NCBI GenBank assembly: GCA_947503155.1
Contig: CANNCL010000001.1
Coordinates: 930,001-994,000 of the forward strand
Direction: 5' to 3'
DNA: 64,000 nucleotides
From: an uncultured Erythrobacter sp.
Lineage (GTDB): Bacteria > Pseudomonadota > Alphaproteobacteria > Sphingomonadales > Sphingomonadaceae
Part shown: positions 1 to 8,512 of the stretch, piece by piece
Position numbering within the stretch: position 1 is the first letter of the stretch
How the letters are laid out: every line of letters starts with the position of its first letter
Position numbers and translations under genes: made by a program
The notes under the pieces: generated by a model
What the model saw: only the letters and a program-made list of their open reading frames with translations
What the model was told of the DNA's origin: nothing
Databases searched by the model: none

Positions 1-421
1 TCACTATACCGGCCTGACCGCTGGATCACTTCCGCTTGCCGAAATCCGCGCCCATGCACGGCATTTGCTCAACACAAACAATGTGTGGGAAGCGCCAGAG
101 ACGCAGGAACAGCTCGCAGAGTTCATGCGCACGGCTGACCGGAAATCGATCGACCTGCTCAGCCATTATCGCGGTTCAATAGAGGAATTGCAGCGCGCAA
201 ATGACCATGAAATCCGCGCGGAGCGGATGCACCGCCGGACGCAGCGGTCCAACCCAGATACAGGACGTCAGCGCGTCGCGGGTGCCTCCCGCTATGTGCA
301 GCAATTCCCCGATACTGATCGCGTTCACCCGAGCCGAAGCCGGGTTCGGCCCGCGCGCGATGCGGAAGAGCGCGCGCAGATCAATCAACCAAGGGCGCGC
401 TCTGAAAGGCCGGCCCGTTGA
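1..421 (+). CDS. C-terminal fragment of an unrecognised protein
   Basis: The frame is open from the left edge and stops at TGA 419-421, so the N-terminus lies outside the window. The visible part starts HYTGLTAGSLPLAEIRAHAR and has a helical stretch rich in charged residues (AEFMRTADRKSIDLLSHYR). The last ~60 residues are unusually rich in Arg and Pro, which may reflect a drifting or frameshifted tail. I do not recognise the family. The hairpin just downstream fits a gene end here. Confidence 0.45.
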   Translation, partial: HYTGLTAGSLPLAEIRAHARHLLNTNNVWEAPETQEQLAEFMRTADRKSIDLLSHYRGSIEELQRANDHEIRAERMHRRTQRSNPDTGRQRVAGASRYVQQFPDTDRVHPSRSRVRPARDAEERAQINQPRARSERPAR

Positions 422-457
422 TAGCGGCGCCCCGATTCTGAGGGCCGAAACGTGAAA

Positions 458-492
458 GAGCGCGCACTCAAAAAGCGCGCGCTCTCAATTTT
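458..492 (+). terminator. Rho-independent terminator candidate
   Basis: GAGCGCGC (458-465) pairs with GCGCGCTC (477-484) across an 11-nt loop and is followed by TCAATTTTT. It sits 37 nt after the stop of the edge gene. Confidence 0.55.
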
Positions 493-525
493 TCACAATT
501 GGATTTTTCACAATTGGGTTTTCAC
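488..525. repeat. Short tandem repeat, 15-bp unit
   Basis: ATTTTTCACAATTGG occurs at 488-502 and again at 503-517, followed by a partial third copy (TTTTCACA). It immediately follows the terminator hairpin, in an AT-rich gap between convergent genes. No function is evident. Confidence 0.6.
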
Positions 526-565
526 ATTTGTGCCGCTTTGCGGGCTATTTTCAATTCAAGGCCGC

Positions 566-1036
566 TCAGCCTTCTTCTTCAACCCGTGTGTATGGGATGA
601 ACTCTTCGAAGAAGACGGCGCCCGTGAAGAAGCCAAGCACCGGGTCGATGGTGTTCACGACATCCTGACGGCAAATCTGGCTGCCGCTGAACCGGCGGGA
701 GACCAATGCGTCATTATCGTCGATTTTATCGGGATGGCGGGTCCGTTGAACATAGATCGTGCGCCCGCGTCCATAGACATAGGCGGTGTCGTCAATCACA
801 GTCAGGCGGTAATTGGGGCGCGTGCGAATGCAGTTTTGCGGCTCGCCAGCGACGCGCCCTTCGAGCAAGTCGGCGAGGCGTTCTTCGCCTTCGGTTATTT
901 CGGCATGCGCGGCATCACTTTCGCCGTGGGCTAAAGCGGGTTGAGCCGCGAGCATCGCAAAAGCGGCGACACCGCCAGCCGAAGCCAGCTTCACTAATTT
1001 ATGGGCGAAATTGGGATTGTTGAGGGATTTGGTCAT
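566..1036 (-). CDS. Conserved secreted protein of unknown function
   Basis: 156-aa protein. The open frame extends further upstream, but the ATG at 1036 is chosen because it is followed by a charged n-region and a hydrophobic signal peptide ending APALAHGE-like (AAQPALA-HGE). The mature part has two cysteines (NCIRTRP and SQICRQDV) that could form a disulphide, and a Tyr/Arg-rich middle. It probably resides in the periplasm. The family is not recognised beyond resembling sphingomonad hypothetical secreted proteins. It lies in the same direction as the DUF4402 gene upstream. Confidence 0.7.
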   Translation of the reverse strand: MTKSLNNPNFAHKLVKLASAGGVAAFAMLAAQPALAHGESDAAHAEITEGEERLADLLEGRVAGEPQNCIRTRPNYRLTVIDDTAYVYGRGRTIYVQRTRHPDKIDDNDALVSRRFSGSQICRQDVVNTIDPVLGFFTGAVFFEEFIPYTRVEEEG

Positions 1037-1130
1037 GGCGCTCTCCTCTGGGTGGGATATGCGAAGGTACTCTTCTTCGCTGAACGAGCGATGACCGAAT
1101 ATGTATCGCGCTATGTTCCGAGGCGCGGAA

Positions 1131-1700
1131 TTACTCGTATTCGAGCTGAATCGTAAATTCACCGGTATACAGGCCGGGCTCTTGATTCGCGCCAACCTGC
1201 AATCGGCCTGCGATCGTAAACGAGAAATAGCCATCGGGATTGACGATGCGGAACCGGCGCGGATTGGTGTTGATAATGATCGGAGGCTGGCTGCCGATCA
1301 GCACCTGATCCATCAACATCGTTTCCGTACCGCCATCGCGCGTCAGGACATAAGTGTTGGAATCCGAATTAATCAGAACCGTCTGAAGAAAGGTGCCGTA
1401 ACCCCAAAACAGCGCGGGGCTTTGCGTTCCGTCCACCTGAATGACACCGCCCGTGGTGGTCACCGCGCCCGTGGAATCCATCACAATGGTCCCGGCGGTG
1501 GCGCCTGGAATGATATGGCCGTAATCAAGGTCGAATTGCTTAACAAAGCTGAGCGGGGTCACCAGGAACGCCTGTGCGTCGCCATCCTCTGTGGTTTCCT
1601 GCGCAGCCAGCGCGCCCGGCATCATGCCCAGCAACACGCCCGCAAACAGCAGTTGCAGCCGTTTCAAAACGGCTTGGATCGTGATGACCGGATTACTCAT
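1131..1700 (-). CDS. DUF4402 domain secreted protein
   Basis: 189-aa protein with a signal peptide (hydrophobic LLFAGVLLGMMPGALAA). The body carries the DUF4402 pattern: DYGHIIPG, GTIVMDSTG and a TTTGGV turn, and ends in a strand-rich YTGEFTIQLEYE typical of a small beta-sandwich. DUF4402 proteins are often linked to fimbria-like or surface structures, but no usher or chaperone gene is visible here, so the role is open. Expected location is periplasm or cell surface. Confidence 0.8.
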   Translation of the reverse strand: MSNPVITIQAVLKRLQLLFAGVLLGMMPGALAAQETTEDGDAQAFLVTPLSFVKQFDLDYGHIIPGATAGTIVMDSTGAVTTTGGVIQVDGTQSPALFWGYGTFLQTVLINSDSNTYVLTRDGGTETMLMDQVLIGSQPPIIINTNPRRFRIVNPDGYFSFTIAGRLQVGANQEPGLYTGEFTIQLEYE

Positions 1701-1791
1701 ATAAGTGGATTTAGCGCAGAGGCGTTAACAATGGTTTGAAAGCACGCTTAGATTTGCGAAACCATTGTGCTCAATATTGTAGCAGGCTTAA

Positions 1792-2016
1792 TTACGCCGC
1801 TTTATCGGCTGGTCCGCCCTTTAGGACGAATCGGCGGTCGCAATATCCGCAATCCGCAACTCCGCTCGCATCAATCTCAAGATAAATGCGCGGATGGCCC
1901 AGAGCGGCGGATTGATATCCCTCGCCGCCGCGAATGGCGCTGGCACCGTCACAACTGATGCGGCGCGTGTCGACCAGGACAGTTTCTGGGGCGGTTTGTG
2001 GAGAGGCGGTGTTCAT
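1792..2016 (-). CDS. CHCC zinc-finger protein (NDUFS6-like)
   Basis: 74 aa. Candidate zinc ligands are Cys22, His41, Cys56 and Cys59. They lie in the segment GHPRIYLEID...GVADCGYCDRRFVL, the hallmark of the zinc-finger CHCC family homologous to the NDUFS6 subunit of complex I. In alphaproteobacteria these are short stand-alone proteins, often considered accessory to respiratory complex I. It is transcribed away from the ABC ATPase gene at 2149, so the 2017-2148 gap holds divergent promoters. Confidence 0.88.
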   Translation of the reverse strand: MNTASPQTAPETVLVDTRRISCDGASAIRGGEGYQSAALGHPRIYLEIDASGVADCGYCDRRFVLKGGPADKAA

Positions 2017-2148
2017 GCATCTGCGTTAATCGCGGACGGAGCATTTTTCAATCGCCATTGCGCCGCTCTTTGGACAGCGTGATCTGCGAAGGACCAGCGC
2101 GCCACTGATCGCTTGCGTCATCGCCCGCCATCTTTATGGCTTTGCATC

Positions 2149-3150
2149 ATGAACCCACCGGCCATTCAGATCGACAATCTCGTGAAACGTTATGCCGCGC
2201 CGAAAGGTGCCAAGGGTGATGACGCGCAGGGGAAGCTGGCGCTGAATGGTGTGAGCTTCGATGTGCCGGAAGGGTCAATCTTCGGTCTGCTTGGCCCGAA
2301 TGGTGCGGGCAAATCGACGCTTATCAACGTGCTGGCGGGCCTCGTTAACAAGACGGCAGGCAGCGTGAACATTTGGGGCTTTGACATTGACAGTCAGCGC
2401 CGCAATGCCAGCCGCGCGATTGGGATCGTGCCGCAGGAAATCGTCTTCGATCCGTTCTTTACCCCTTACGAGGTGCTGGAAAACCAAGGCGGATTTTACG
2501 GCATTCCGGCGGCCTTGCGGCGCAGCGAAGAATTGCTGGCCGCTGTGCGTCTGGCGGATAAACGTGACGCTTATGCGCGAACATTGTCGGGCGGGATGAA
2601 ACGGCGATTGCTCGTGGCAAAGGCGATGGTTCATTCGCCGCCGATCCTTGTGCTGGACGAACCGACGGCGGGCGTCGATGTCGAATTGCGCCGGCAATTG
2701 TGGGAATTGGTAACGGAATTGAACCGCGAAGGGGTGACCGTGGTTCTGACCACGCATTACCTCGAAGAGGCGGAGGAGCTGTGCGACCGGATCGCCATCA
2801 TCAATCACGGCGAGCTAATCGCAAATAAGCCGACTCAGGAATTGATCGGCATGGCGCGCGAAAAAATTGTGGCGGTGACGCTCGCAAATGACCTTAGCAT
2901 AGCGCCGGCCCATGATGCTTTCAGCAAAGTCGAGCAAACCGGCGCGCGCGGTGTCGAGGTTTCGTATGACAAGGACAAGTTGAACGCAGGCCAAGTCCTC
3001 GCAATTCTGCAGGAACAAGGTTTGACGGTCGAAGATGTCACCACGCGTGAGGCGGATCTGGAAGATGTGTTTGTGCAGCTAACATCTGCTGAGGCTGGCA
3101 CCAAAACTGGAGCTGAAACTGGAGCCGAAACGGGCGCTCAATCCGGCTGA
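2149..3150 (+). CDS. ABC transporter ATP-binding protein (DrrA/NatA type)
   Basis: 333 aa. Walker A GPNGAGKST (residues 49-57), signature LSGGM (146-150), Walker B ILVLDEP (166-172) and H-loop His203 are all intact, so it should hydrolyse ATP. The C-terminal part ends with the DLEDVFVQLT motif typical of DrrA/NatA exporters and of ATPases partnered with ABC-2 permeases. ATG 2149 is used because an earlier TTG at 2113 adds non-conserved residues. No permease gene is adjacent, so the partner is elsewhere or missing. The extreme C-terminus carries a TGAE repeat from a 12-bp tandem repeat. Confidence 0.88.
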   Translation: MNPPAIQIDNLVKRYAAPKGAKGDDAQGKLALNGVSFDVPEGSIFGLLGPNGAGKSTLINVLAGLVNKTAGSVNIWGFDIDSQRRNASRAIGIVPQEIVFDPFFTPYEVLENQGGFYGIPAALRRSEELLAAVRLADKRDAYARTLSGGMKRRLLVAKAMVHSPPILVLDEPTAGVDVELRRQLWELVTELNREGVTVVLTTHYLEEAEELCDRIAIINHGELIANKPTQELIGMAREKIVAVTLANDLSIAPAHDAFSKVEQTGARGVEVSYDKDKLNAGQVLAILQEQGLTVEDVTTREADLEDVFVQLTSAEAGTKTGAETGAETGAQSG

Positions 3151-3181
3151 TACCGGCGCGGATTGGATGGCGGGCGTTGGT

Positions 3182-3349
3182 TTAAGACACCTGCGACAGC
3201 CGCTCACGCCAATTGCGGTGTGAAATACGTTCGATCTCTTTGCCGCAATGCCGGCAATTCCCGACATAGCTGCGGCCATCCCATTCGACATTTCGTCGTT
3301 GGGGTGTGTGACGACCAACAAGACAAGAGATCGGCGAAATCATGGACAT
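3182..3349 (-). CDS. 55-aa zinc-ribbon-like small protein
   Basis: A short gene under 60 codons: ATG at 3349, TAA at 3184-3182. The protein contains GRHTPQRRNVEWDG, then a CxxC knuckle NCRHCGKEIERI and a basic C-terminus HRNWRERLS. Cys9 and the CRHC pair (residues 32 and 35) could hold zinc or iron. Similar tiny proteins with a WDGRxYVGxCRHC pattern are, to my recollection, common in Sphingomonadales and have no known role. It converges on the ABC ATPase gene. Confidence 0.65.
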   Translation of the reverse strand: MSMISPISCLVGRHTPQRRNVEWDGRSYVGNCRHCGKEIERISHRNWRERLSQVS

Positions 3350-3640
3350 GAAGACGGGTGTCCTTTGACTAATAAGTTATATTACACAACTAACCATTCG
3401 GCATACATTAAATAGTGCCGCCATGATTAGGTCGATTAGAGAACAAAACTCTATGACGACCCATATATACCATTCTCTGGTCGATGCACCTAAGGGGAAT
3501 GACTAAGTAGATATCAACTATAAGGGCGCTCACGGTATCTTTTGCACGGTTTATCGATGCGGCGCTCGTTGTTCCGCTCCCTCGCCTCTTGGGTCAGCGC
3601 ACTCTTGCTAAGCGGCGGCCTGCGCGGCATTGCTTGCTCT
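3350..3640. other. AT-rich intergenic region before nadB
   Basis: The gap is clearly richer in A/T than its surroundings (for example TTATATTACACAAC and CCCATATATACC). It should hold the promoters of nadB and of the small gene on the other strand. A 27-codon ATG ORF at about 3423-3506 has no recognisable features and is not called. I see no RNA gene or strong terminator. Confidence 0.4.
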
Positions 3641-5254
3641 ATGGCTGAACCTTCTGAAAATCGCGGCGATATGCGCCAAACATACGACGTTATCATCATC
3701 GGTTCGGGGGCGGCGGGACTAACCGCGGCGCTGGAACTGGCGACGAGCAAGCGCGTGTTGGTGCTGGCCAAAGGGTCGCTGACCGGCGGATCGACCGCTT
3801 GGGCGCAGGGCGGGATTGCCGCTGTGCTGGATGCGGGCGATACGTTTGAAAACCATGTGCGCGATACGATGGTGGCGGGCGCGGGGCTCAATGACTTGGC
3901 ATCGGTTGAATTCGTGATTGAGCGCGCCCCGGCCAGCATTGATCGGCTGTGCGAGCTTGGCGTGCCGTTTAACAAAGATGAAGATTCGCTGCATCTCACG
4001 CGTGAGGGCGGCCATTCACACCGCCGCATCGTCCATGTTGACGATGCGACCGGCTGGGCGGTGCAATCGGCTTTGCTGAAAGCCGCAGAGGCCAGCCCCA
4101 ATATCACGATGCTGGGCGGGCGCACATGCATTGATCTGATCACGGATCGCCACCGCGAGAAATTCTCCGCCGCCGGGCGCGTGTGGGGCGTATATGCGCT
4201 GAACGAAGAAACCGGGCGGGTCGAAAGCCATACGGCCCGCGCCACCATCCTTGCCGCTGGCGGAGCAGGGCGCGTCTATCAATTCTCCACCGCCCCGCGC
4301 GGCGCGACGGGCGACGGGATTGCGATGGCATGGCGGGCGGGCGCGCGCGCTTCCAATATGGAAATGATGCAGTTCCACCCGACCTGCCTGTATAATCTGG
4401 AGGTCAAAAATTTCCTCGTGACAGAGGCGGTGCGCGGTGAGGGCGGGCGGCTATTCCATCCCGAAACCGGCCACCGTTTCATGGCGGATTACGATGCGGA
4501 ACGGATGGAGCTGGCCCCGCGCGATGTCGTGGCGCGGGCGATTGATGATCAGATCAAACGTTTTGGCCTCGATTACGTGCATCTCGACATCAGCCATCAA
4601 CCGCCGGAATTCGTGCGCGAACATTTTCCGACGATTCACGAAAAACTGATGGGTCTGGGCATCGACATGACGACCGGCCCAATCCCGGTGGTGCCGGCGC
4701 AACATTACACTTGCGGCGGCGTGGTTGTGGATTTGAAAGCGCGCACCGACCTGCCCGGCCTATGGGCGGCGGGCGAATGCACCGAAAGCGGCCTGCATGG
4801 CGCAAACCGGCTGGCGTCTAACAGCCTGCTCGAATGCTTTGTGTTCGGCGAAGCGGCAGCGGAAGATATCCTCGCGCGCTGGGACGAATTGGAGCAGCCG
4901 CCGGCAGTGTTGCCGTGGGATGAAAGCCGCGTTTCGGATTCGGATGAACAGGTGGTCATCAAACAAAACTGGACCGAGATCCGCCGGTTCATGTGGAATT
5001 ATGTCGGCATCGTGCGCACGACAAAGCGGCTGGAACGCGCCCAGAACCGGATCGCTTTGCTGAAACAAGAGGTGGAGGAATATTACGGCAGCTTCGTCGT
5101 GACCACCGACCTGATTGAGCTGCGCAATTTGCTGCAATCCGCCGAACTGATCGTGCGATCGGCATTGATGCGCAAGGAAAGCCGGGGGCTGCATTACACG
5201 CTGGATTATCCGGATATGAAAACGTCGGTGCGCGATACGGTTTTGGTGCCTTGA
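3641..5254 (+). CDS. nadB: L-aspartate oxidase
   Basis: FAD-dependent oxidase of de novo NAD synthesis that converts L-aspartate to iminoaspartate, the substrate of NadA. From ATG 3641 the protein has 537 aa, the usual length. The dinucleotide motif GSGAAG is at residues 21-26. Other family blocks are GSTAWAQGG, the PRDVVARAI active-site segment, the HYTCGG block and the C-terminal HGANRLASNSLLECFVFG. The start is uncertain: the frame is open from 3542, and ATG 3671 (MRQTYDVIII) would also give a full FAD domain. No strong ribosome site marks any of them. nadA and nadC are not in the window. Confidence 0.92.
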   Translation: MAEPSENRGDMRQTYDVIIIGSGAAGLTAALELATSKRVLVLAKGSLTGGSTAWAQGGIAAVLDAGDTFENHVRDTMVAGAGLNDLASVEFVIERAPASIDRLCELGVPFNKDEDSLHLTREGGHSHRRIVHVDDATGWAVQSALLKAAEASPNITMLGGRTCIDLITDRHREKFSAAGRVWGVYALNEETGRVESHTARATILAAGGAGRVYQFSTAPRGATGDGIAMAWRAGARASNMEMMQFHPTCLYNLEVKNFLVTEAVRGEGGRLFHPETGHRFMADYDAERMELAPRDVVARAIDDQIKRFGLDYVHLDISHQPPEFVREHFPTIHEKLMGLGIDMTTGPIPVVPAQHYTCGGVVVDLKARTDLPGLWAAGECTESGLHGANRLASNSLLECFVFGEAAAEDILARWDELEQPPAVLPWDESRVSDSDEQVVIKQNWTEIRRFMWNYVGIVRTTKRLERAQNRIALLKQEVEEYYGSFVVTTDLIELRNLLQSAELIVRSALMRKESRGLHYTLDYPDMKTSVRDTVLVP

Positions 5255-5658
5255 GGAGCCTAGCGATTATCGGATTGATTGCTCTTGCGGGCTGTGGTGA
5301 GGATGAGCCTATCTACAGCGCGATCATATGCTTGGACGATAACAACAAAAGGCACCTGATCGAAAAAGATTTCACCCAATTGTTTGAGCAAAATGGTTTC
5401 GAGGTTGTCTACAAGGATTACACCGCCGGTTTGTCCGCAAGCAAGCCTTGGGGTGGTCGCGCTCGTTTGTCATTCTATAGTGCTTCGGGCGCGATGGAGT
5501 CCGTGCCACCCACGATGATCACCACGCATTTGTATCTCGACAGCGATGACCCGCTCGTGACGGAGTATAGCTCACTCATCGAGCAAAGATGGGGCGGATA
5601 TGAAAGGCCGGGGCGCAGCTATTTGGGGAATGAATGCGAAAGCAGTCGTGAGACCTAA
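5251..5658 (+). CDS. Small lipoprotein, unknown function
   Basis: 135 aa, starting at TTG 5251, which overlaps the nadB stop by four bases (TTGA), so it is probably translationally coupled. The signal peptide ends in a lipobox LAGC followed by GED, indicating an outer- or inner-membrane lipoprotein. The mature part has two more cysteines (IICLDD and NECESS). No family is recognised. The tight overlap suggests co-transcription with nadB but says little about function. Confidence 0.65.
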   Translation: MRSLAIIGLIALAGCGEDEPIYSAIICLDDNNKRHLIEKDFTQLFEQNGFEVVYKDYTAGLSASKPWGGRARLSFYSASGAMESVPPTMITTHLYLDSDDPLVTEYSSLIEQRWGGYERPGRSYLGNECESSRET

Positions 5659-5797
5659 TATTGGCCTGCCTCTAAAAAGGCGCAAGGTGATCGATCATTT
5701 GGGTCGGATTGGGAAGGGTTGAACCACCTCTGCCAATCTCGCTAAGGCAGTTTGCCAGAGCGTTCACGCGCTATGCATTGATGAGCCAGCAAAACTC

Positions 5798-6754
5798 ATG
5801 TTCATGAAAAGACACTTCCCCAGCATTCTCTTAGGTTTCGCAGTTTCGACCGGCGCGGTACCGATCTTTGCCCAAACCCCCGCCCAACCCGCTCAAACCC
5901 AAAACCAAATCGTCGTCACTGCTCAGCGATCCGGCGCGCCGATGTGGACCATTGAAACCGCGACCGGCACCATCATCCTTGTCGGCGAAATTCGCGCTGT
6001 GCCCGAAAGCACCCCGTGGCAACCGGACCGCCTGACCGAAGCCACCGCCGAAGCTCAGCGGGTCATCCTGCGCGCGCGGCCTCGGTTCTCTCCGGGTGAT
6101 GCGTTTCGCCTGATCTTTCGCGGTGGGCGTTTTACCAAATTGCCCGATGACAGCGTAGCCGCCGATTATCTGACGCTGGAACAGCGCGCGCGATTGTCTG
6201 CGCTGGAGGCGGAATATGACATCGACTATGATCGCCGCAGCTTTCTGATGACGAGCTTTGATCTGCTCGCAAGGCGGCTCGATTTCGATGATGACACCAC
6301 CAAAGACGCCACCGATGTGGTGCGCAAAGCCGCTGACCGCGCCGATGTTCCGATTGACCGGCCGGAAAGCTTTCGCGGCGAGGATTTGCTCGATAATCTC
6401 GCCGAAGCGCCGCCCGCCAGCCATATCCCATGCCTAGAGGCGGCGATGAGCGCGACCGAAATCGGCCAAGACATTATCGAGGCGCGCGGACGCGATTGGC
6501 GCACCTTTGATATTCCCGCCGTGATGGCGAACCCGCTCGAAATCGCATTGGGCACTTGTTGGCCGTGGGCCGACCCTGAAATAGGCGAGGAAATTCGCGG
6601 GCAATGGGTCGCCATGATCGAAGGCGCGGCGCTGGCAGAGGGCGTGACGCTGGCCGTGGTGCCTTTGCGGGTGCTGGCGGAACAAGACGGCGTGCTCGAC
6701 CAATTGGAGGCACGCGGCCTGGATATTGGCGGCCCAGACTGGCGCGGCAGTTAA
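5798..6754 (+). CDS. TraB/GumN family protein
   Basis: 318 aa with a signal peptide (ILLGFAVSTGAVPIFA). The segment PMWTIETATGTIILVGEIRAVPEST is the N-terminal signature of the TraB/GumN (Tiki-related) fold, where the usual GxxH is here VGEI. Tiki-type proteins are metal-dependent proteases, but the bacterial GumN members are largely uncharacterised. This copy replaces the typical histidine of the first motif with glutamate, so activity is doubtful. A second start (ATG 5804) is equally possible. Periplasmic location expected. Confidence 0.75.
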   Translation: MFMKRHFPSILLGFAVSTGAVPIFAQTPAQPAQTQNQIVVTAQRSGAPMWTIETATGTIILVGEIRAVPESTPWQPDRLTEATAEAQRVILRARPRFSPGDAFRLIFRGGRFTKLPDDSVAADYLTLEQRARLSALEAEYDIDYDRRSFLMTSFDLLARRLDFDDDTTKDATDVVRKAADRADVPIDRPESFRGEDLLDNLAEAPPASHIPCLEAAMSATEIGQDIIEARGRDWRTFDIPAVMANPLEIALGTCWPWADPEIGEEIRGQWVAMIEGAALAEGVTLAVVPLRVLAEQDGVLDQLEARGLDIGGPDWRGS

Positions 6755-6777
6755 GCGCCACGCGCGGCAGTTAAGCG
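6742..6777. repeat. Tandem duplication across the stop codon
   Basis: A 16-base block (GCGCGGCAGTTAAGCG) occurs at 6742-6757 and again at 6762-6777, a 20-bp period. The first copy contains the TAA stop of the TraB/GumN gene. It is probably a replication-slippage product. The rest of the gap to 7029 shows no gene; it contains an AT-rich stretch near 6900-6930 that could be a promoter. Confidence 0.5.
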
Positions 6778-7029
6778 GCATCCCCGGCATTACCGGCATT
6801 CCCTCCGCGCGCGGGAACAGCGCCGCCTAAGAGCGGGTGAGCGGGCCCAACGATGGCTGCGATGATCAAGAGTATAGAGCCACCCTAGCGTTTTTCTGAC
6901 TTGCGTTTTGCGCATGTAAATTATTGTATGGTGAAACATGCCTGCGCGCTTGATCTGCTGTCACAAACCGGCTCTTGTCGCGAATTAGGTTAGCAAAGCC
7001 CCGTTAGAGGGTGATCAAGGAGCATATAT

Positions 7030-7938
7030 ATGCCGCATATCGGCGCGAATGGAATTTCTCTTTTCTACGAAGAACACGGCAACCCAGAACACGAGGCGTT
7101 GTTGCTTGTGATGGGATTGGGCGCGCAGATGATTTTGTGGCCGGATGAATTTGTCGAAGCTTTGGTGAAGCGCGGTTACCGCGTGATCCGATTCGATAAT
7201 CGCGACATTGGCCTATCGGAAAAGATGGAAGGCGCGCGCGCGCCGAAATTGCCGTGGCAAGTGATCCGCAAACGCATCGGCTGGCCCGCTAGCGTCCCGT
7301 ATTCGCTCCGCGATATGGCTGACGATGCCGCCGGATTGCTGGATGCGTTGAATATTAGTCAGGCGCATGTTGTGGGCGCGTCAATGGGCGGGATGATCGC
7401 GCAATTGATGGCGGTGAACCATGCCGACAAATTGCTGTCGCTCACATCCATTATGTCGACCACGGGCAATGCGAAACTGCCTCAGGCGGACAAACAAGCG
7501 ATGGAAACCCTGATCGCGCCGCTGGCCTCGATGGAGGAAGGCGACTTGGTCGCGCATGGCATCAATGTATCGAACGCGATTGGCAGCCCCGGCTATCGCC
7601 CCAATCCCGATCGTCAGCGCGAACGCGTGTTAAAAGCGGTGCAGCGCAGCGTCTATCCGCCCGGCCTGCCGCGGCAACTTGCCGCGATTATCGATGACGG
7701 CGATCGCAGCACACGTCTGGCGCGAATCACAACGCCGACTTTGGTGTTGCACGGCGAGGACGATCCGCTGGTCAAGCTGGAGGCGGGGCAAGCCACCGCG
7801 CATCACATTCCCGGCGCAAAGCTGGTGACGATACCGGGATGGGGCCATGATCTGCCGTTGGAGCTGGTCGGTAGGCTGGCTGATGAGATCGCGCTGCACA
7901 CAAAGGCGGCGCGCGCCACGGCGCCGATTGCGGCGTAA
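7030..7938 (+). CDS. Alpha/beta hydrolase
   Basis: 302 aa, cytoplasmic. Nucleophile elbow GASMG with Ser118, acid in HGEDDPL (Asp244/245) and His273 in PGWGHD complete the triad. The N-terminal FYEEHGN and RFDNRDIGLS (oxyanion/cap entrance) are typical of esterases and aclacinomycin-methylesterase-like hydrolases. The start is clear: AAGGAG lies just before ATG. The substrate cannot be read from the sequence. It appears monocistronic, with a long hairpin downstream. Confidence 0.88.
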   Translation: MPHIGANGISLFYEEHGNPEHEALLLVMGLGAQMILWPDEFVEALVKRGYRVIRFDNRDIGLSEKMEGARAPKLPWQVIRKRIGWPASVPYSLRDMADDAAGLLDALNISQAHVVGASMGGMIAQLMAVNHADKLLSLTSIMSTTGNAKLPQADKQAMETLIAPLASMEEGDLVAHGINVSNAIGSPGYRPNPDRQRERVLKAVQRSVYPPGLPRQLAAIIDDGDRSTRLARITTPTLVLHGEDDPLVKLEAGQATAHHIPGAKLVTIPGWGHDLPLELVGRLADEIALHTKAARATAPIAA

Positions 7939-7978
7939 ACGGCGGCCCTAATTAGGGAAACATTAGAAGATGGTTTTG

Positions 7979-8011
7979 ACGGCCCGGCAATCCACTCGAT
8001 TGCTGGGCCGT
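7979..8011. terminator. Long hairpin after the hydrolase gene
   Basis: A 14-bp stem (7979-7992 with 7998-8011, one G-T pair) with loop CACTC. There is no long T-tract on the + strand, so it is a terminator-like inverted repeat rather than a canonical intrinsic terminator. Confidence 0.5.
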
Positions 8012-8053
8012 TAACTTGATCGGCGCAATAAAATTGCGGCCACGCGAGTGAAA

Positions 8054-8489
8054 GATTCTCGGATTGATTCATAAGATTCAATCACCGAATTTTTCTTCAC
8101 AGATTCACTTTGGGGCTTGCGCAGTGCGCGACTCAAGCTCTGCCCACGCGTCGCGGTGACTTGCCTGTATAACACACCGGGCTTTTGCGCCGAATTAGGG
8201 TTAATCACCCGTTGACCCGATTCCTCTCTTGATTCATTATCTAGTGGTTCGGTTCGCATTGAACCCCCAAATCGTGGTGATTTCCCACTTGCAGCAGCGC
8301 AATCTGCGCGGGCGCAAATGGGAAAGGAGTCGCTGAGAAATCGGGGTTTCAGCGTGAATTGTGGGAATTTTGGCGGATAAACCTGTGGGCCTATTGGGGG
8401 CAAATAGGCGATAAACTGTCGATATGTAGATAAAGAACAGAATCGGAACAAAGGCACTTATCCGCTATAGGAGGTGTCAGCACCGATTC
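8054..8489 (+). promoter_or_regulatory. GANTC-dense promoter region of nrdA
   Basis: Ten GANTC sites lie at 8054, 8066, 8075, 8102, 8130, 8219, 8231, 8327, 8440 and 8485. About two are expected by chance in this length. GANTC is the target of the CcrM adenine methyltransferase, and GcrA binds methylated GANTC promoters in alphaproteobacteria. The region is the non-coding leader of nrdA. It suggests cell-cycle-linked methylation control of deoxynucleotide supply. No clear NrdR box pair was found. Confidence 0.55.
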
Positions 8490-8512
8490 GAATGAGGTGA
8501 GACGGGGCGACT

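Noticed and set aside
488..525. CRISPR-like repeat
   Set aside because: Two and a half adjacent 15-bp units with no spacers; a simple tandem repeat.
3514..4248. 244-codon ORF opposite nadB
   Set aside because: Lies antisense to a well-conserved enzyme and its translation is Ser/Pro/Arg-rich without motifs.
8011..8457. 148-codon ORF on the minus strand upstream of nrdA
   Set aside because: No domain, low-complexity composition, and it coincides with the GANTC-dense leader; more likely non-coding regulatory DNA.
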